Below are positions 47,985-60,100 of a stretch of DNA of 64,000 bases, piece after piece (the stretch's first letter is position 1; each line of letters opens with the position of its first letter). The stretch comes from Musa acuminata AAA Group. Its lineage: Eukaryota; Streptophyta; Magnoliopsida; Zingiberales; Musaceae. The notes beneath the pieces were generated by a model, which was not told where the DNA came from, made no database searches, and saw only the letters and a list, made by a program, of their open reading frames with translations. The stretch spans positions 42,957,501 to 43,021,500 of the forward strand of contig NC_088335.1 of assembly GCF_036884655.1 (NCBI RefSeq), in the 5' to 3' direction. Made by a program: the position numbers and the translations under genes.

Positions 47985-48400
47985 CTATGGCACTAGACTC
48001 TCGACACCACGTCATATATGTGGACGACATCAGTGAAGGCCCAGGAGTGGATCGCGATCCAATTCGTCGACCATCGCTAACTCCCTCTCGATGATGGCCA
48101 GCCAGCTTGCAGGAAAGCAAGAGGCCATGAGAGCGAAGGGAGATCAATGGCAATAAGGTCTAGGCACCGATAATGGACTCGAAGAGTGAAAGATAGAAAA
48201 CTAAAGAGAATCGAGAGGATTGCTGTTGGGTAGAGAGAGGCTAGGATTGGGCCAAGCGAGACCGACAGACTTGCTGAGGGTGGAAGAAGAGCGACTCGAT
48301 GGGATACTATCATTGGTAAAATTGATGATTTATGAAATGATTATTTTGTCCTTTGATAAGATTAATAATTCTACGGTGTCATTTATGAAATAAGAGGAGA
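47985..48400. other. Spacer right of the retrotransposon block
   Basis: No gene or repeat is recognised. GC content is intermediate. It may still be part of an older repeat into which the LARD-like element was inserted. Confidence 0.4.
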
Positions 48401-50079
48401 GAACAACTCGATGGGTATAAAGTAAGTAAAAGAACCTACAGAAATCGAGGCGTCGTGCGGCGCGCAGTAGGCGACGCGATCCCTTCAGGTACCGCTGCCG
48501 ACGACATCGTTGGCCGACCACTCTCTACTGCTGCTGCAGGCCGCCACCTCGCCGCTCCCGTAGGTACCGTTCTCTCCTCTCCTCCTCTCTCCTCCTCTCT
48601 CCTACTCTCTCGTCCCTTCTCTTCTTCTCCCGTTTTCTCTCCTCTCTTCTCCTCCCCTAACATTTGTCTGAAACCGAGTTCACGAATAATCACCTGATGC
48701 AACACAATTTTGTAGCAACAGCTTTCGGAACCACCAAAATCCCTCTGGTCGCCGGCCCAGTCGACCAACCTACGTCGAGATCACGCCGCCTCGGGTAATC
48801 TCCAACTCCCTCTTTCTTTCTTACCCTTCTTCTCACGATAGTTTTTGGTGACTGAGAGTCTTTGGCTTGTCGGATTTGCGATTCGGGCATATTGGTGGCT
48901 TCCAATGGTAACAAAGCCATCTATTAGATGTTGAGTAATTTGGATCTGTAATGGGAAAGGGTTATATTAGGTTTTGAAGATTCCCCTTCTTCTAGGGTTT
49001 GGTGATTGCATACTTTTGTTGCTTTCAGCGAAACAAAAGAAAAATATCACCTTCCAAAAGATCAAATTTTTGATGCAGATGCTATTCTTTCCTCTCGAGA
49101 TACATTGACCTTCGGAGCAGATGCTTCTTTGCTGCATTTTTTTTGCTCATATAGTCCTCTGGTATATGTGCTTTAAGCAGTGTTGCTCAATCACACAAAG
49201 TTGTGGTCTTTGTGGAACCCCACAAAGATTGCAGCTCTGTTTTGTTGGTCTGCAAAGGCGGCTAAATGCCATATTTGCGTTCCCAGGCGCGCCCGCCTGA
49301 TTTAACTCAGGCTGGGCTGTGCCTGAATCGATCCCGAGTCTCCCCAATTTGGTCTCTCGTTCGATCGAACCAAGCCTCGGTGCACGGTGGCTGACTTCGT
49401 CTCCACCAGCGAGCTTTTGTTGTTGCGGCATTTTCCTCGGCAAACGGCGGCAGCGGCGGCTTATTCCCCTCTTGGTATCTCTCTCTTCTCCTCCTCCTTT
49501 GCAATCACACACACTCGCTTCTTGTGTCTCATCCTCTCCTCTGATCCCTCCTCCCTCTTCCCACCTTGCCATGACACCATCCTCCCACTCCTTTCTCACC
49601 GTCGCAGCCCCTTTCCCCCTCCCACACTCCCACGTACTTCAGCCCCCTGTCCTAATGAACAATTGACCAAAAAAATTAGGAGTCTCCCACAGTCACCTTC
49701 TCTTACTCTAATATTTTAATATTTTTATTAACATAACTGTGAATTTTATATCCGTTAGTACTAATATAATCTTTTCATCAATCATGATATATAATTTTTA
49801 AATTATACCATTTGAAAGTACTCCATAAGCTTAGAGAATTGGATATTTAAATTATAATATTCAGGAGCGCTTTGCATATTTGGGCTTCATCTTGGCGCTA
49901 AGCGCCTTTGACTACATTGCCCTAGGATTACCAATGCTTTCGAAGATCGTTGGGTGCACAAGTTTTCATCTCTCTAATAGATTTCTGTCTTTCTTTTTGG
50001 AAGGTGAAACAAAGTTGAGAAGTAATAGGCTGCAGGAACATCTCCAAGATGAGGTGAGGATATTAACTAGGAAGATGAC
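48401..50079 (+). other. Probable promoter, 5' UTR and leader intron(s) of the LYR gene
   Basis: 48,440-48,800 is C/T-rich like a monocot 5' UTR, with a possible splice donor CGG/GTAATC at about 48,799. T-rich stretches ending in CAG (for example 49,034) could be acceptors, but the exon borders cannot be fixed from sequence alone. 49,253-49,911 may be a MITE. No other gene is seen. Confidence 0.35.
49253..49911. mobile_element. Candidate MITE with imperfect terminal inverted repeats
   Basis: The left end CAAAGGCGGCTAAATGCC (49,253) is an imperfect inverted match to the right end GGCGCTAAGCGCCTTTGA (49,894-49,911), about 13 of 18 positions. The right end is itself partly palindromic. I do not see a convincing target duplication, so the call is weak. 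The inner sequence has no transposase frame. Confidence 0.25.
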
Positions 50080-50355
50080 ATGGCTTCTCGGACAAAGCTC
50101 TCTGGCTTGCAAAGGCAGGTGTTAGGGCTATACAGGGAGTTTCTTCGGGCAGCTCGTCTGAAGGAACCAGAAGAGCGTTTAAGGATTGAATCTATTGTCT
50201 CAGCTGAGTTTCGCCAGAATGCGATGAATGTCGACCGCAAGAATTTCCTATACATCGAGTATTTACTCCGTCGAGGCAAGAAGCAGCTTGAGCAACTGAA
50301 GAGCCCTGATACTATGAGATTATCTACTTTGGAAGTAGGGAAAACACCTCAGTAA
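50080..50355 (+). CDS. SDHAF1: LYR-motif protein, succinate dehydrogenase assembly factor 1-like
   Basis: 91 residues from MASRTKLSGLQRQVLGLYRE to TAA. The family mark Leu-Tyr-Arg is at residues 17-19, followed by the FLRAARLK.PEERLRIES helix and NVDRKNFLYIEYLLRRGKKQLEQLK, the three-helix plan of the LYRM (Complex 1 LYR) family. In SDHAF1 the LYR motif binds the co-chaperone HSC20 and helps deliver Fe-S clusters to the iron-sulfur subunit of complex II in the mitochondrial matrix. SDHAF1 proteins have no long presequence, in line with the short N-terminus here. The CDS is a single exon; the length fits plant SDHAF1. Other LYRM members have different C-terminal parts, so assignment to SDHAF1 is good but not absolute. 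Confidence 0.85.
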   Translation: MASRTKLSGLQRQVLGLYREFLRAARLKEPEERLRIESIVSAEFRQNAMNVDRKNFLYIEYLLRRGKKQLEQLKSPDTMRLSTLEVGKTPQ

Positions 50356-50668
50356 GTAAATGCTTTCTCTTGATAAGTTTTTGTCGTAAACCTTTTGACA
50401 AAGAGGACATGGACATTTGGTGATTCTATTATCAACTAGTGTTGTTACACTTGCTCACATGGATTAATGTAGTGATCTTAATGACTGGAAAGAGTTTTTA
50501 CATGAGAAATCTGTTTCAGCTTACAGTAGTTTTCTTTGTGAATCTAATTACCTCTACGGCTATTCCTCCAATGCATCATGCTTTTCTTCTTCCGCAAAAA
50601 CCATACGGCCTAGCACAATCGACTAAGACAATGTTTTCTGCATCGATATCTGAACGTCATGTCTGTCA

Positions 50669-50785
50669 CTATCATCTTGATACCTTCTCGAGGTCTCATC
50701 AATTTGATACGTCAACGAAGTGCCTCATTATCATCTTGATACTGACTCGAGGTCTCATCAATTTGATACATCAACCAAGTGGTCA
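50669..50785. repeat. Tandem duplication of about 59 bp
   Basis: Two adjacent copies (50,669-50,727 and 50,728-50,785) share TATCATCTTGATAC and CTCGAGGTCTCATCAATTTG, with a few differences. Confidence 0.8.
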
Positions 50786-51450
50786 TTCCAAATAATTCTC
50801 GATATTTCTATTATTTCAGATGATTCTTTCAGTTGATTCTTCTCATCTAAATAATTCTTGATAATCCCTCGCAACCATTCTCGCAGGTTACTGTTTTGAT
50901 GATACGAGGCAACATGTCAACATGCTTGAACTTCATCGATCAAGTCGTGTTAGAAGGCTCGACCCGCATTAAGTTAGGTATCAGAATGCCCAACCCCTTC
51001 TAATTATGTGTTGGGATGCCTGACCGACATCAAGCTGTGTTAGGAGCCAATTGGCCATCGATGAGGCCAAGTGTGGCTGTGTACGCTAGTAGTGGCTACA
51101 ACACATCAGGCTTCCGCGAGGTAGAGCAGTAGCTTGGCATGTCGGAGCAACAAAACAGTGAGCTACAATAGTTGGCCGTGCTTGAACAAGGCGAAGAGAT
51201 AGGTTAGCATACCCAAACCTTATCAGCAACTATTATCATGCTTTCGCGAGGTGACTTGCGACAACAATGGTAATGCTTCAGTAAGGAGAGGCAACAGCAA
51301 CTCAGTGTGGCTCAACTTGCAATTGCGGCGTACCATACATACTTTGGCAAGGCTACAGCATACCTTGGCAGGACATGTTGATAACTCGTCATCGGTGAGC
51401 AGCAAAAAGTGAGGTTGCAGTTGTAGCCCGTGCCTCGGCAACATGGCCGA

Positions 51451-51868
51451 GCAACAATATCAAAGAAGCTTTGGCAAGAGAAGGAGCAACAATATCATCC
51501 TTCTATATCAGTATATTTAAAAAATATATTAATAATATCATGTTAGCACGACGTGATGTTGATCCGTATACAAGAAATAGTCCGAAACAAAGTATAGTTT
51601 CTCCAACTTGTTGATTACACAAAGATTGAGGTCAAGATGTCTTTTAAGTTAATCCCTTCATCGTTTAAGTTAGTACTAAATTTCATCTTTCATTTTCTCC
51701 TCCTCTAATCAAGAGCTAAGGATATTTTTTTATATTGACCTCAAGGAAAAAGAATATCTCATAGAGATATTGTAAAGAAGACAATTTGTGGATATGAGGA
51801 TGTTGACCTAATATGATGTTAATGACTAATTGATTACCAAGCAACAATATCAAAGAAGCTTCGGCAAG
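51451..51868. repeat. 28-bp direct repeats bracketing about 360 bp
   Basis: GCAACAATATCAAAGAAGCT, followed by T(T/C)GGCAAG, occurs at 51,451-51,478 and again at 51,841-51,868 with one difference. The sequence between them is AT-rich, unlike the flanks, and may be an insertion. Confidence 0.7.
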
Positions 51869-53100
51869 CTAAGGGGCACCTCGGCATGGGCAACAACACC
51901 GAAGATTGCAGCTGTGTTGCATCCCATGTTCGATAAGGCAGGTTGAACTGCAACATGCGACCGACGGTCTCGGAAATACAAGATATGGCCAGGTCGTAAC
52001 TCGGCAATGCTCAGCACCAATAACTCGTTCACCGAGAGTATGGTGCCTTACTACATGATGCTACACCTAAATCACGTCATACCACCAAACCAACTGCAAT
52101 TGCTTCTCGAGAACGACCATTTATGTTGTGGGGCTTCAACTTAATCTCATCTTCAAGATCCCATTTCTAGCCACAACAAGCCAAGAATCTTGCTTTAACG
52201 CTCTGTTGTAGGTTGTCCAACTCCTTGTGACCATGTTTGCTCGTAGCACACCCAGTAGTTCTCTCATTATACTTCTTATGAAAGCACGACGAACTCTAAG
52301 CTCATTCATTTAACACTACGAGCTATGGCTATTTCGGTAATGAAGCAGTTCACTAAACAGAGCTTTAACCATATCCACAAGACATCCGAATCAACCCATG
52401 ACATTGTTGTCTCTGACACAACTGAATCAAAAGCTATGAAGTGGCCTGTTATGGCCATATCCAACCAGAAACGTCCTCTATCTTGGACAAGGCTGGATCA
52501 AGCTATGAAGCATCCATTGTTCGTGACGCGAATGAATACAATCTTGAAACATCCTATATCTCCAACATGACCAAACCTGGCTCTGAATTATATCTACAAT
52601 CTTGAAACATTTGTATCTCTGACACACTCGAAACCAACCATACAACATCCCGTATCTCCAACTCGATCGATTCTGGCAATAAAGACATGAAGCGAGGCAT
52701 CCCTCACTTCTAACATGCCAAAACTATAATACTAAGGTCCTGCATCCGCCATAAGTGACATGGCTAAATCATCCAACATGGAGGGCATTGTGTCCCAACA
52801 TCCTATGTGTTGAAAAACAATGGGATTAGATGATAAGAGGATCTGACATGTGAAAAATTGAAGACAATGTGTCACTATCAACTTGATACCTATTCAGACA
52901 CCTGGATAATCCAACACATCAACCAAAGGATCTCGCGAAGTTGAAATGATGCATATTGCATGACAATATTAACTACAAAACTTGATGATTATATCGACAC
53001 TTCACGTCTAAATAACACCCGACAATCTCCTTAAACCATTCTCGTAAATTAACTCCACATTTAATCCCAACCATTATATTAGACATACTTTGACTTGGTT

Positions 53101-54170
53101 TTCAGGATCCTTTGTCAAACCCACTTAACAACTCCTGACACCAAGCTTACAACAAAGCTATAACTAGAAACAAGATTTGCTCCATGACCCAACACTTAAA
53201 ACACTTGGGCAAGATATAATTTGACATCAAAAAGTTAATTTATGATATATCCAATTATTCTAGCCCCCGATAATAATTTACATATGATTTCTAAGATCTT
53301 ATTCATCAACTTTCATTTAGTAGAGTTAAGCTACATGTCTTTTTTTTCTTTTTTACTCTTATAAATTTTTAATTATTTACAAATAAAATTTTTTGGCAAA
53401 GGATAAGTGAGGATCCAAATCCAAGATCTTACTATGAACTATCAAAATATACCGGCTAAACTGATACCTTCAAAATATATAAAAAAATTGAGAATTCAAA
53501 CCCTCAAGTGAATCTTATATGATTTGCAAGTAAGTTACATAATATATGATATGACAAACAAGCAAGTTAGATGATATATGATCTGACAAAACTGTACATG
53601 ATATGATACGACTCACAATCATATTGAAATCTTACATGTCAATTGAATCAAGAAATCTTAAGCGCCATGGAACTAGACAAAAAGGACATTTAGCTTTAGA
53701 AGTTCAGTACAATTACACCCAATGAGACCAAAACAAATTATGTGCGTACCATTTTGATGCCATACCATCACAGAGTCCAAAGCTTTTCAAAAATAATTAA
53801 AATCTCACAGGCTGCAGGCTGTATACTGTATCAGTGAAAGGTTTTGGTTTAGGGAACTCAAAATTGGTGGTGAGAAACTTGCAAATTATACACAGCTGAT
53901 AACAGTTCTCAAGTGTAATTAGTCCATCTCATGATAACTACCCCAGGCATCAACTAACATCAATCATTTAGCCCAAACAGCTGTTGCTAGTCACAAAGTG
54001 TAATATATATATATATATATATAGCTCTCAACCCACATTTTAAGTGCAAACAAAATGCTTTGGGCTTGAGCTACGTTTGGCTATGTCATGAATAATGAGT
54101 ATTGTTCTAATTTGAAAGGATCAGCAGAGTGATGGAAAGAGCAAGAACAAGGGGATAAAAGGAGAGAGAC
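53101..54170. other. Intergenic spacer and DCL4 3' UTR
   Basis: AT-rich without coding pattern. A short (TA)n run at 54,002-54,023. 53,525-53,625 repeats an ATGATATGA-like motif several times. The part next to 54,171 is likely the DCL4 3' UTR (transcribed leftwards). Confidence 0.5.
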
Positions 54171-57100
54171 TTAAAGTATATACCCAATATGCCTTAGATA
54201 CCAGAGTGCACCTTCTGCAGCATGGTCTTGGGCGGCTTTCTTTTGTGGCCTAGGTTCACTGAAGCACTCCAAGCACACAGAAGACTCATGTTCGACTTCA
54301 ACAGTAACCTTGTAAGTAAACCTGCATATATTTCAGAAACAATCATTTAACCTTACCAAGAGTCCTGCTGTAAGGCACAACAAAAACAAAGAGTTTGGGA
54401 GTTGATCCTGTTGAAGCATATTTTAAACAGATTAGCAGACATTTTTAGCTCCTGATGATGTTCCAGTCATCTGTGCATTTACTAATACATGCTTGAGAGT
54501 TTTAGCACCAATAACAATACATCAGTTCCTAACAAAAGCTTAGCAGAAAATATGGCTAAGAAAGGATGCTAATAACTTACATTTTCAGATGGCTAGGACC
54601 TTCTTCCTTACAGCATTCAAACAATGGATCACGCCAGTGGTTAGTAGCACATATCTCCATCAGCCATGACTTGGCTGTTTTGTGAGCCAAAGTACCTTTA
54701 AGACAAAGGTTAGAACATTCCAATTGCATGTAAAATTCAATATTTCCTCTACAAGTACTAACTAGGATCATACCAGCGGTCTCCGTATGATTGCCACCTG
54801 GGGATGTTCCACTGATCTCAACATAATCACTCACTGTTTGTTGAATTTGGCCATGGTTTCCGTTACAAGACTCGCTGGCATCAGCTCTAGTCAATTCCTT
54901 TCTAGATGACCAGGAATTTCCACTGCAATTCAACAAAGATGCACCATTTGCTTTTTCAAGACCTGAGTGTGGAGTCTCTTCTGTAGTCTGGATTTGCAGT
55001 TTCTCCAAAGGAATGGAATCCAAATTGTCAATTACTATAGGTTCTTCATCATATCCTATTAGTTTGGGTTTGTCTTTTTTAGCTGACTGCACGATATCCT
55101 CCAGTGGTTTACTTTTAAGCTTGTAGCCACGAGCCTGCATGAGAACAAAATAAAAGGCTAATGAGTTTCAAGACTAGTGTGACTTTTATTACGAAAATAA
55201 GAAAAGTCATACCTTCAACATAGAAAGTACTTCTTGTGCAGCCATTCTTCTAGCAGTTTTTGAGTTTTTGTTAGTTGATGTGAACATCAAATGTTCATCT
55301 TTTACATCAGCTTCTACTTTGACACAATAATCTCCTCCAACTTTAACTGGATCTGGGAGCCTCATTGCAAAATTAAAATACTGACAAAGTTCACGAAGTT
55401 CTCTAAGAGGATTAATCTGAAAACTAGAAAAATCCAAGACAGGTCCGAGTAGGCTAAGCATCAAATTCCAGACAATCTTTAAGTTAAATCCAGTGTCCAG
55501 AAGTACAGCACCAACACAAGATTCAACAATATCACCAAGTACCTATATTATTTAAATCATGGTGAAAAATTGATCACACGAGAAAAAACAAAAATAACCT
55601 ATTGAAAAACATCTATTAGAGGCTAAAAGTAAAATCTATAAAGAGTAACCTATGACAACAAGTGGACAAGCAAACTGAGGATGCATGTATCGAAATGATG
55701 TTGCTTATTTTACCTGGCATTGCATCTTGTAAGTTACTAAACACATGATTTCAATCTCCACCAGCATGCCTGTTCTGCTGACATGCCAGCACAATACAGC
55801 ACAAACTGGAACTATACAGCAACTGAGTCAGCTAGCCATAAACCAGCATCATGAATGGTTCGTTGATACTGTTCACATGGCACCATATTGGTATGTAGGT
55901 TTGCCCAAAACTCAGAAACTTATTGTATTAAATGCAGATCAACTAATCATGAGAAATCTGCCTTTAATAACAATTCCAAGCATGGATCTTGTTTTTCAGA
56001 CACAGAGAACTACAAACACACATAAAACAGCAACTACAATATTCCGTAGGTTTCCCTAGAACTCTCCTTGAGCCACAAACCCTGATAAACTCAGATCATC
56101 TAACCACAACGTCTATGTATCTCTTTTGAATATTTCCAGTACCTTTCTTAGATAAAATTCCCCTAATTTTATCACCTGATGGGCTACAACTTATTATTCT
56201 TGTATAAAAACACTCCTCACTATATCTTTTTTGGTAGCTCCACGCATCCACCTCCACATTCTTATTGCAGCTTCATGGACATTTTGCAGTCACATGAATA
56301 TCAAAATTGTCAGGTTGACACTATGAGGATAATAAGAGAAAGGCCATCATAGATTAATGTTAGGGCACTCAAATAATGAAGTAGGGGAAGAGCTAATAAT
56401 ATTGAAGTAGGTGAAGATCTAATAATATTCATTCAATGAAAAAGCACTCAAGACATTCACATTTTTAGTGAGACAACAAAAGCCCCAAACTATCAAATCT
56501 TTACCACAATTCTGATTCCCAATTGGAGAAAACAAGACCTTTCTTGTATGCTTATTAAATTCAATAAATAAAATAATTCTATTTCTTTTCTCATTATATA
56601 CCAGTCTTTGTGGTTTTGCAAGCAGTCTAAAAAAGTAAAAGAAGAAAATTCCAGATCCTTAAAATGAACATCACTATATAAGTTCATGTAAACTTAAACC
56701 TTAAAAAGCAATTGATCATCAAACAACACAAGGTCCGATTTTACTCTTGCCAATTAATGCTTCAGAAGTTGGCTTTATCATATTCTTCGCTGAAATTTAG
56801 CATAAACAAGAAACGCAACAAAATATACACTACACAGTCAGAAAATTATTGTCCAAAGCAGTTTCTCTTTTACATTCAACAAATTTTGTAAACTTACATT
56901 GTCCACAGAAACAGAGGAAAAGATTGTATATGATATCAAGAACTAAAGTAGATGCAAGTCCTTTCGATTTAGTGAATTTAGATTATTATGGTAAATAGAT
57001 ACCAACAAAGAAAGCATAAGCCAAATGGAATACCTATAATATATAAAAAGTCTGCAATGAAGTGGATATACCTTCGGACATGCTGGTTCCTCAATCAAGT

Positions 57101-60100
57101 CCTTTTCTAGATCAGACAAAAGAACAAAACTTTCAAACTTATTTATGGCCTCATCGAGACTCCTTGCATCTTTCATTAGATACTTATGGAGGGACCGGCA
57201 AACTGCTACATTTGCAAAAGAGTTGTTGTTGACTGTTATTGACCGTAAATCTGTTATTTGACCTGGCTTCAATTCTGGGAAAACAGAATATAGGTATGAT
57301 GTAATCAAGTACTCCAAGACAGCATCTCCAAGAAACTCCAGTTTCTGATCAGAATGATAAAAAGGCATATCAAATATCAAAGCAAAAAACATTTAAACAA
57401 CTTTTAAACCTCTAAGTGAAAATTTTAATGCAGTCTCATTTAACAGCTTTGAACCTGGTAACATCCGCCGGAGTGCTTATTGTAGGAAGCATGCACGAAT
57501 GCTTGAAGCAGAAGGCCTTTACATCGAAATGTATAACCTAGAATTTCTTCCAGCTCATTGACATTTCTATTACTGATGAGTGAAAGATTGCTATTACTTG
57601 ACTCCCAAACTCTATAAATATTTGATACATCAAAATCAACTGATATCCCAATCCAGCGGAGAAATGCAATTGCACCTTTGAATCCACTTTCAACAAGGAA
57701 AGCTCCAACAAGAGCTTCAACAACATCTGCAATGGTTTTCCTGTGCAGCCAATGGTGGGATTTGGTGCATCTAAAATTATGTCCTTCAGCTGCAATATTC
57801 AGATTCTCATTTTCTTCTTGATGAATCACTGATTCTGTATCTATATTGCAAACCATTTTACAAGGACGGCCCAATGCAAAGAATTGTGTTGGATCAAACA
57901 GCTCGTCACGAATGTAGACCTGAAATTTGAAGAAAGATATGCATATGTCCAAAAATTAGAGATAGTTACCTTTGTTGGCCTACCAAATTTGATCACTACT
58001 TCATCATACTAAAAGAGCAATGAGTCAATTTAAAGTGCACATTTAGAATACAACAGGCAAGATGAGAAGTTTGAGAGCCAAGGATGAATTTACCTGATGA
58101 CTTATGTTCTAATCAAAATTTTACCAGATAAGTTATGTTGAATTTTACCAGATAATCAAAATCGATGAGTTATGTTCGAAGTTTTACCTATTTACATATA
58201 AATAAAGAGAGCAGAGAAAATTTGCTCAATTTGTGTGTGACCATGTAAAAGCTGATTCCAGGACACAGAAGTGACTCCGAAAAAGATATTTTACCTGTAA
58301 TTTTTTTGCAATTGCTAGCTCATACAGATTTGAATTATTCACAATACTAGATCTCCTCCTGGTCAACTGTCCTTCATCAAAGGCTTCATAAGTAAGAAAG
58401 CTGTGACGAGCAACTGCATACTTCAAGAAAGAATCACCAAGCACTTCAAACCTCTCAAGAGAGAGGCGTTCCAAGCACTTTTCTGTAGTAAGTGCTTCTA
58501 GTATCTGAAATTTGTTTGTTCTTATTAAAATAAAGAAACTTCAATATGCATATGACAACAAATATAATAAATTACAAATTTCAAGCCTATAGATGTATAC
58601 CACAATCAATCAAAATTATGAAAACATCTTACACGGTCTGCTCTAACTTCAGATGCCTCTGGGAAAGATGAGGATAGTACTTCCTTTAGTTCAATAGCAA
58701 CAAGAAGATTTTCCATGCGATGCATCAGAGATGGCAATAAAGACAAAGTACTCCCAATGTCTTTTGAGAAGCCAACTATTTTTAAAGAACAAAGCTCTGG
58801 AGGCAACTCCACAAAATGCTCCACTAGTTCACGGGCTTCTGCTTTTGCAAACAAAGGATCAAAATGATAATCCTATGGAAAGTAAAACAACAAAATTATT
58901 TGACTAATAGGACAAGACAGGATCATGGAAGATAGGATGTTACATTCTGAGTGCTATTCTTTAAGGGAAGGTGGTAACTTCCAAGTGACACTACAGAGGA
59001 GGGAGAAAAGAGGGAAATTAAAGAGAGAGAAAGAGTAGAGAGAAGAAAAACAAGAGAAGAAGAGAGGAGACAGAGAAGAACTGTAGAGTGTTATAATCTT
59101 ATGCCTGATTTTAGCCTATATTTATGGGCACTCCTATAGTCCTATCTACCATCTCCTATTCCTAAATACAGTAGGATTTAACAGGGCTTACAATTATACA
59201 CACTGTATGAAAGAAAGTACCAAATCAATTATGACATAATACTAAAATACATGCATGATTTTTCAAGACAGAAAAATATGGTCTAAACTCAAAAGATCTT
59301 GGACATCTGGAGGTAATACAAATTACTATTGTGATGCTTCGTCAACCAAAATTGCAATATAATGTACCAATACATCTTGTACATGCAAAAATACATTTTC
59401 TTGTTCATTAATGTCATCTGCATCATCATTATATGATGAGAAAATCCAAATATCTAATGGATAATTGAAGTAATAGTTCTTTTAACTTTCCTTCAATCTC
59501 ATGAAATGCAAAAGACTTTAAACTGCCATTGAGTGCAAACTGCAGACCTCTTGGATCACGAACAAGCCATTTAGCATTAGCATAACTAGCACTTCCTCTG
59601 GTCAGAATATTACACGTCTAATCTACATTCTTTATTAAATGCATATATCCTGTTTGAGGAGAACCATCCACATAACATAACATAAACTGTATACTTCCTG
59701 TTTCAGGAGGAATTTGCAAAATAAAAATCAACAAAGAAAAAATCATACAGGCATCAACATCACATAGATACTCTAGAAGATAGTTTCATAGCTCAAAGTT
59801 GATTTAAATTTTAACAAAATTTACAGAATAAGAAACAAACTAAGAAAAGGAATTTGACATAGTACGTAAATAATCAGACAGAATAATCCAACTTCTTTAA
59901 AAGTATTTCCAGTGCAAATAATATGTATACATTGACCTGCAACATGAACAATGATAGAGAACATAATTATAGACAACTAAGTCACCTGTATTTGCTTGTA
60001 CTCTGTTATGGAGTAAGTTCCGGCAAACAAAGAGCTGTTTGGCCTTCAAGAAAGGCTGTTCTGGATATGAAAGCTTGATATGGAACCTAAAATTTCAACA

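Larger units (their letters stand above)
50356..53100. other. Decayed repeat region, possibly an old LTR element
   Basis: No gene is visible. A stretch at 50,665-50,895 and one at 52,868-53,050 share TGTC.CTATCA.CTTGATACC, a TCAACCAA-type part and CTAAATAA.....GA.AATC.C.......ACCATTCTCG, in the same order and direction, as two old LTRs would. The 2 kb between them has no pol motif. A motif of the type GAAACATCC..TATCTCCAAC recurs about four times between 52,470 and 52,680. The borders are uncertain. Confidence 0.35.

Noticed and set aside
58842..58872. DCL4 exon extending to an acceptor at 58,873
   Set aside because: It would add an extra [10 protein letters not shown] stretch and, joined to the upstream exon phase, read into a stop. 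The acceptor at 58,842-58,843 keeps the frame and gives a natural protein.
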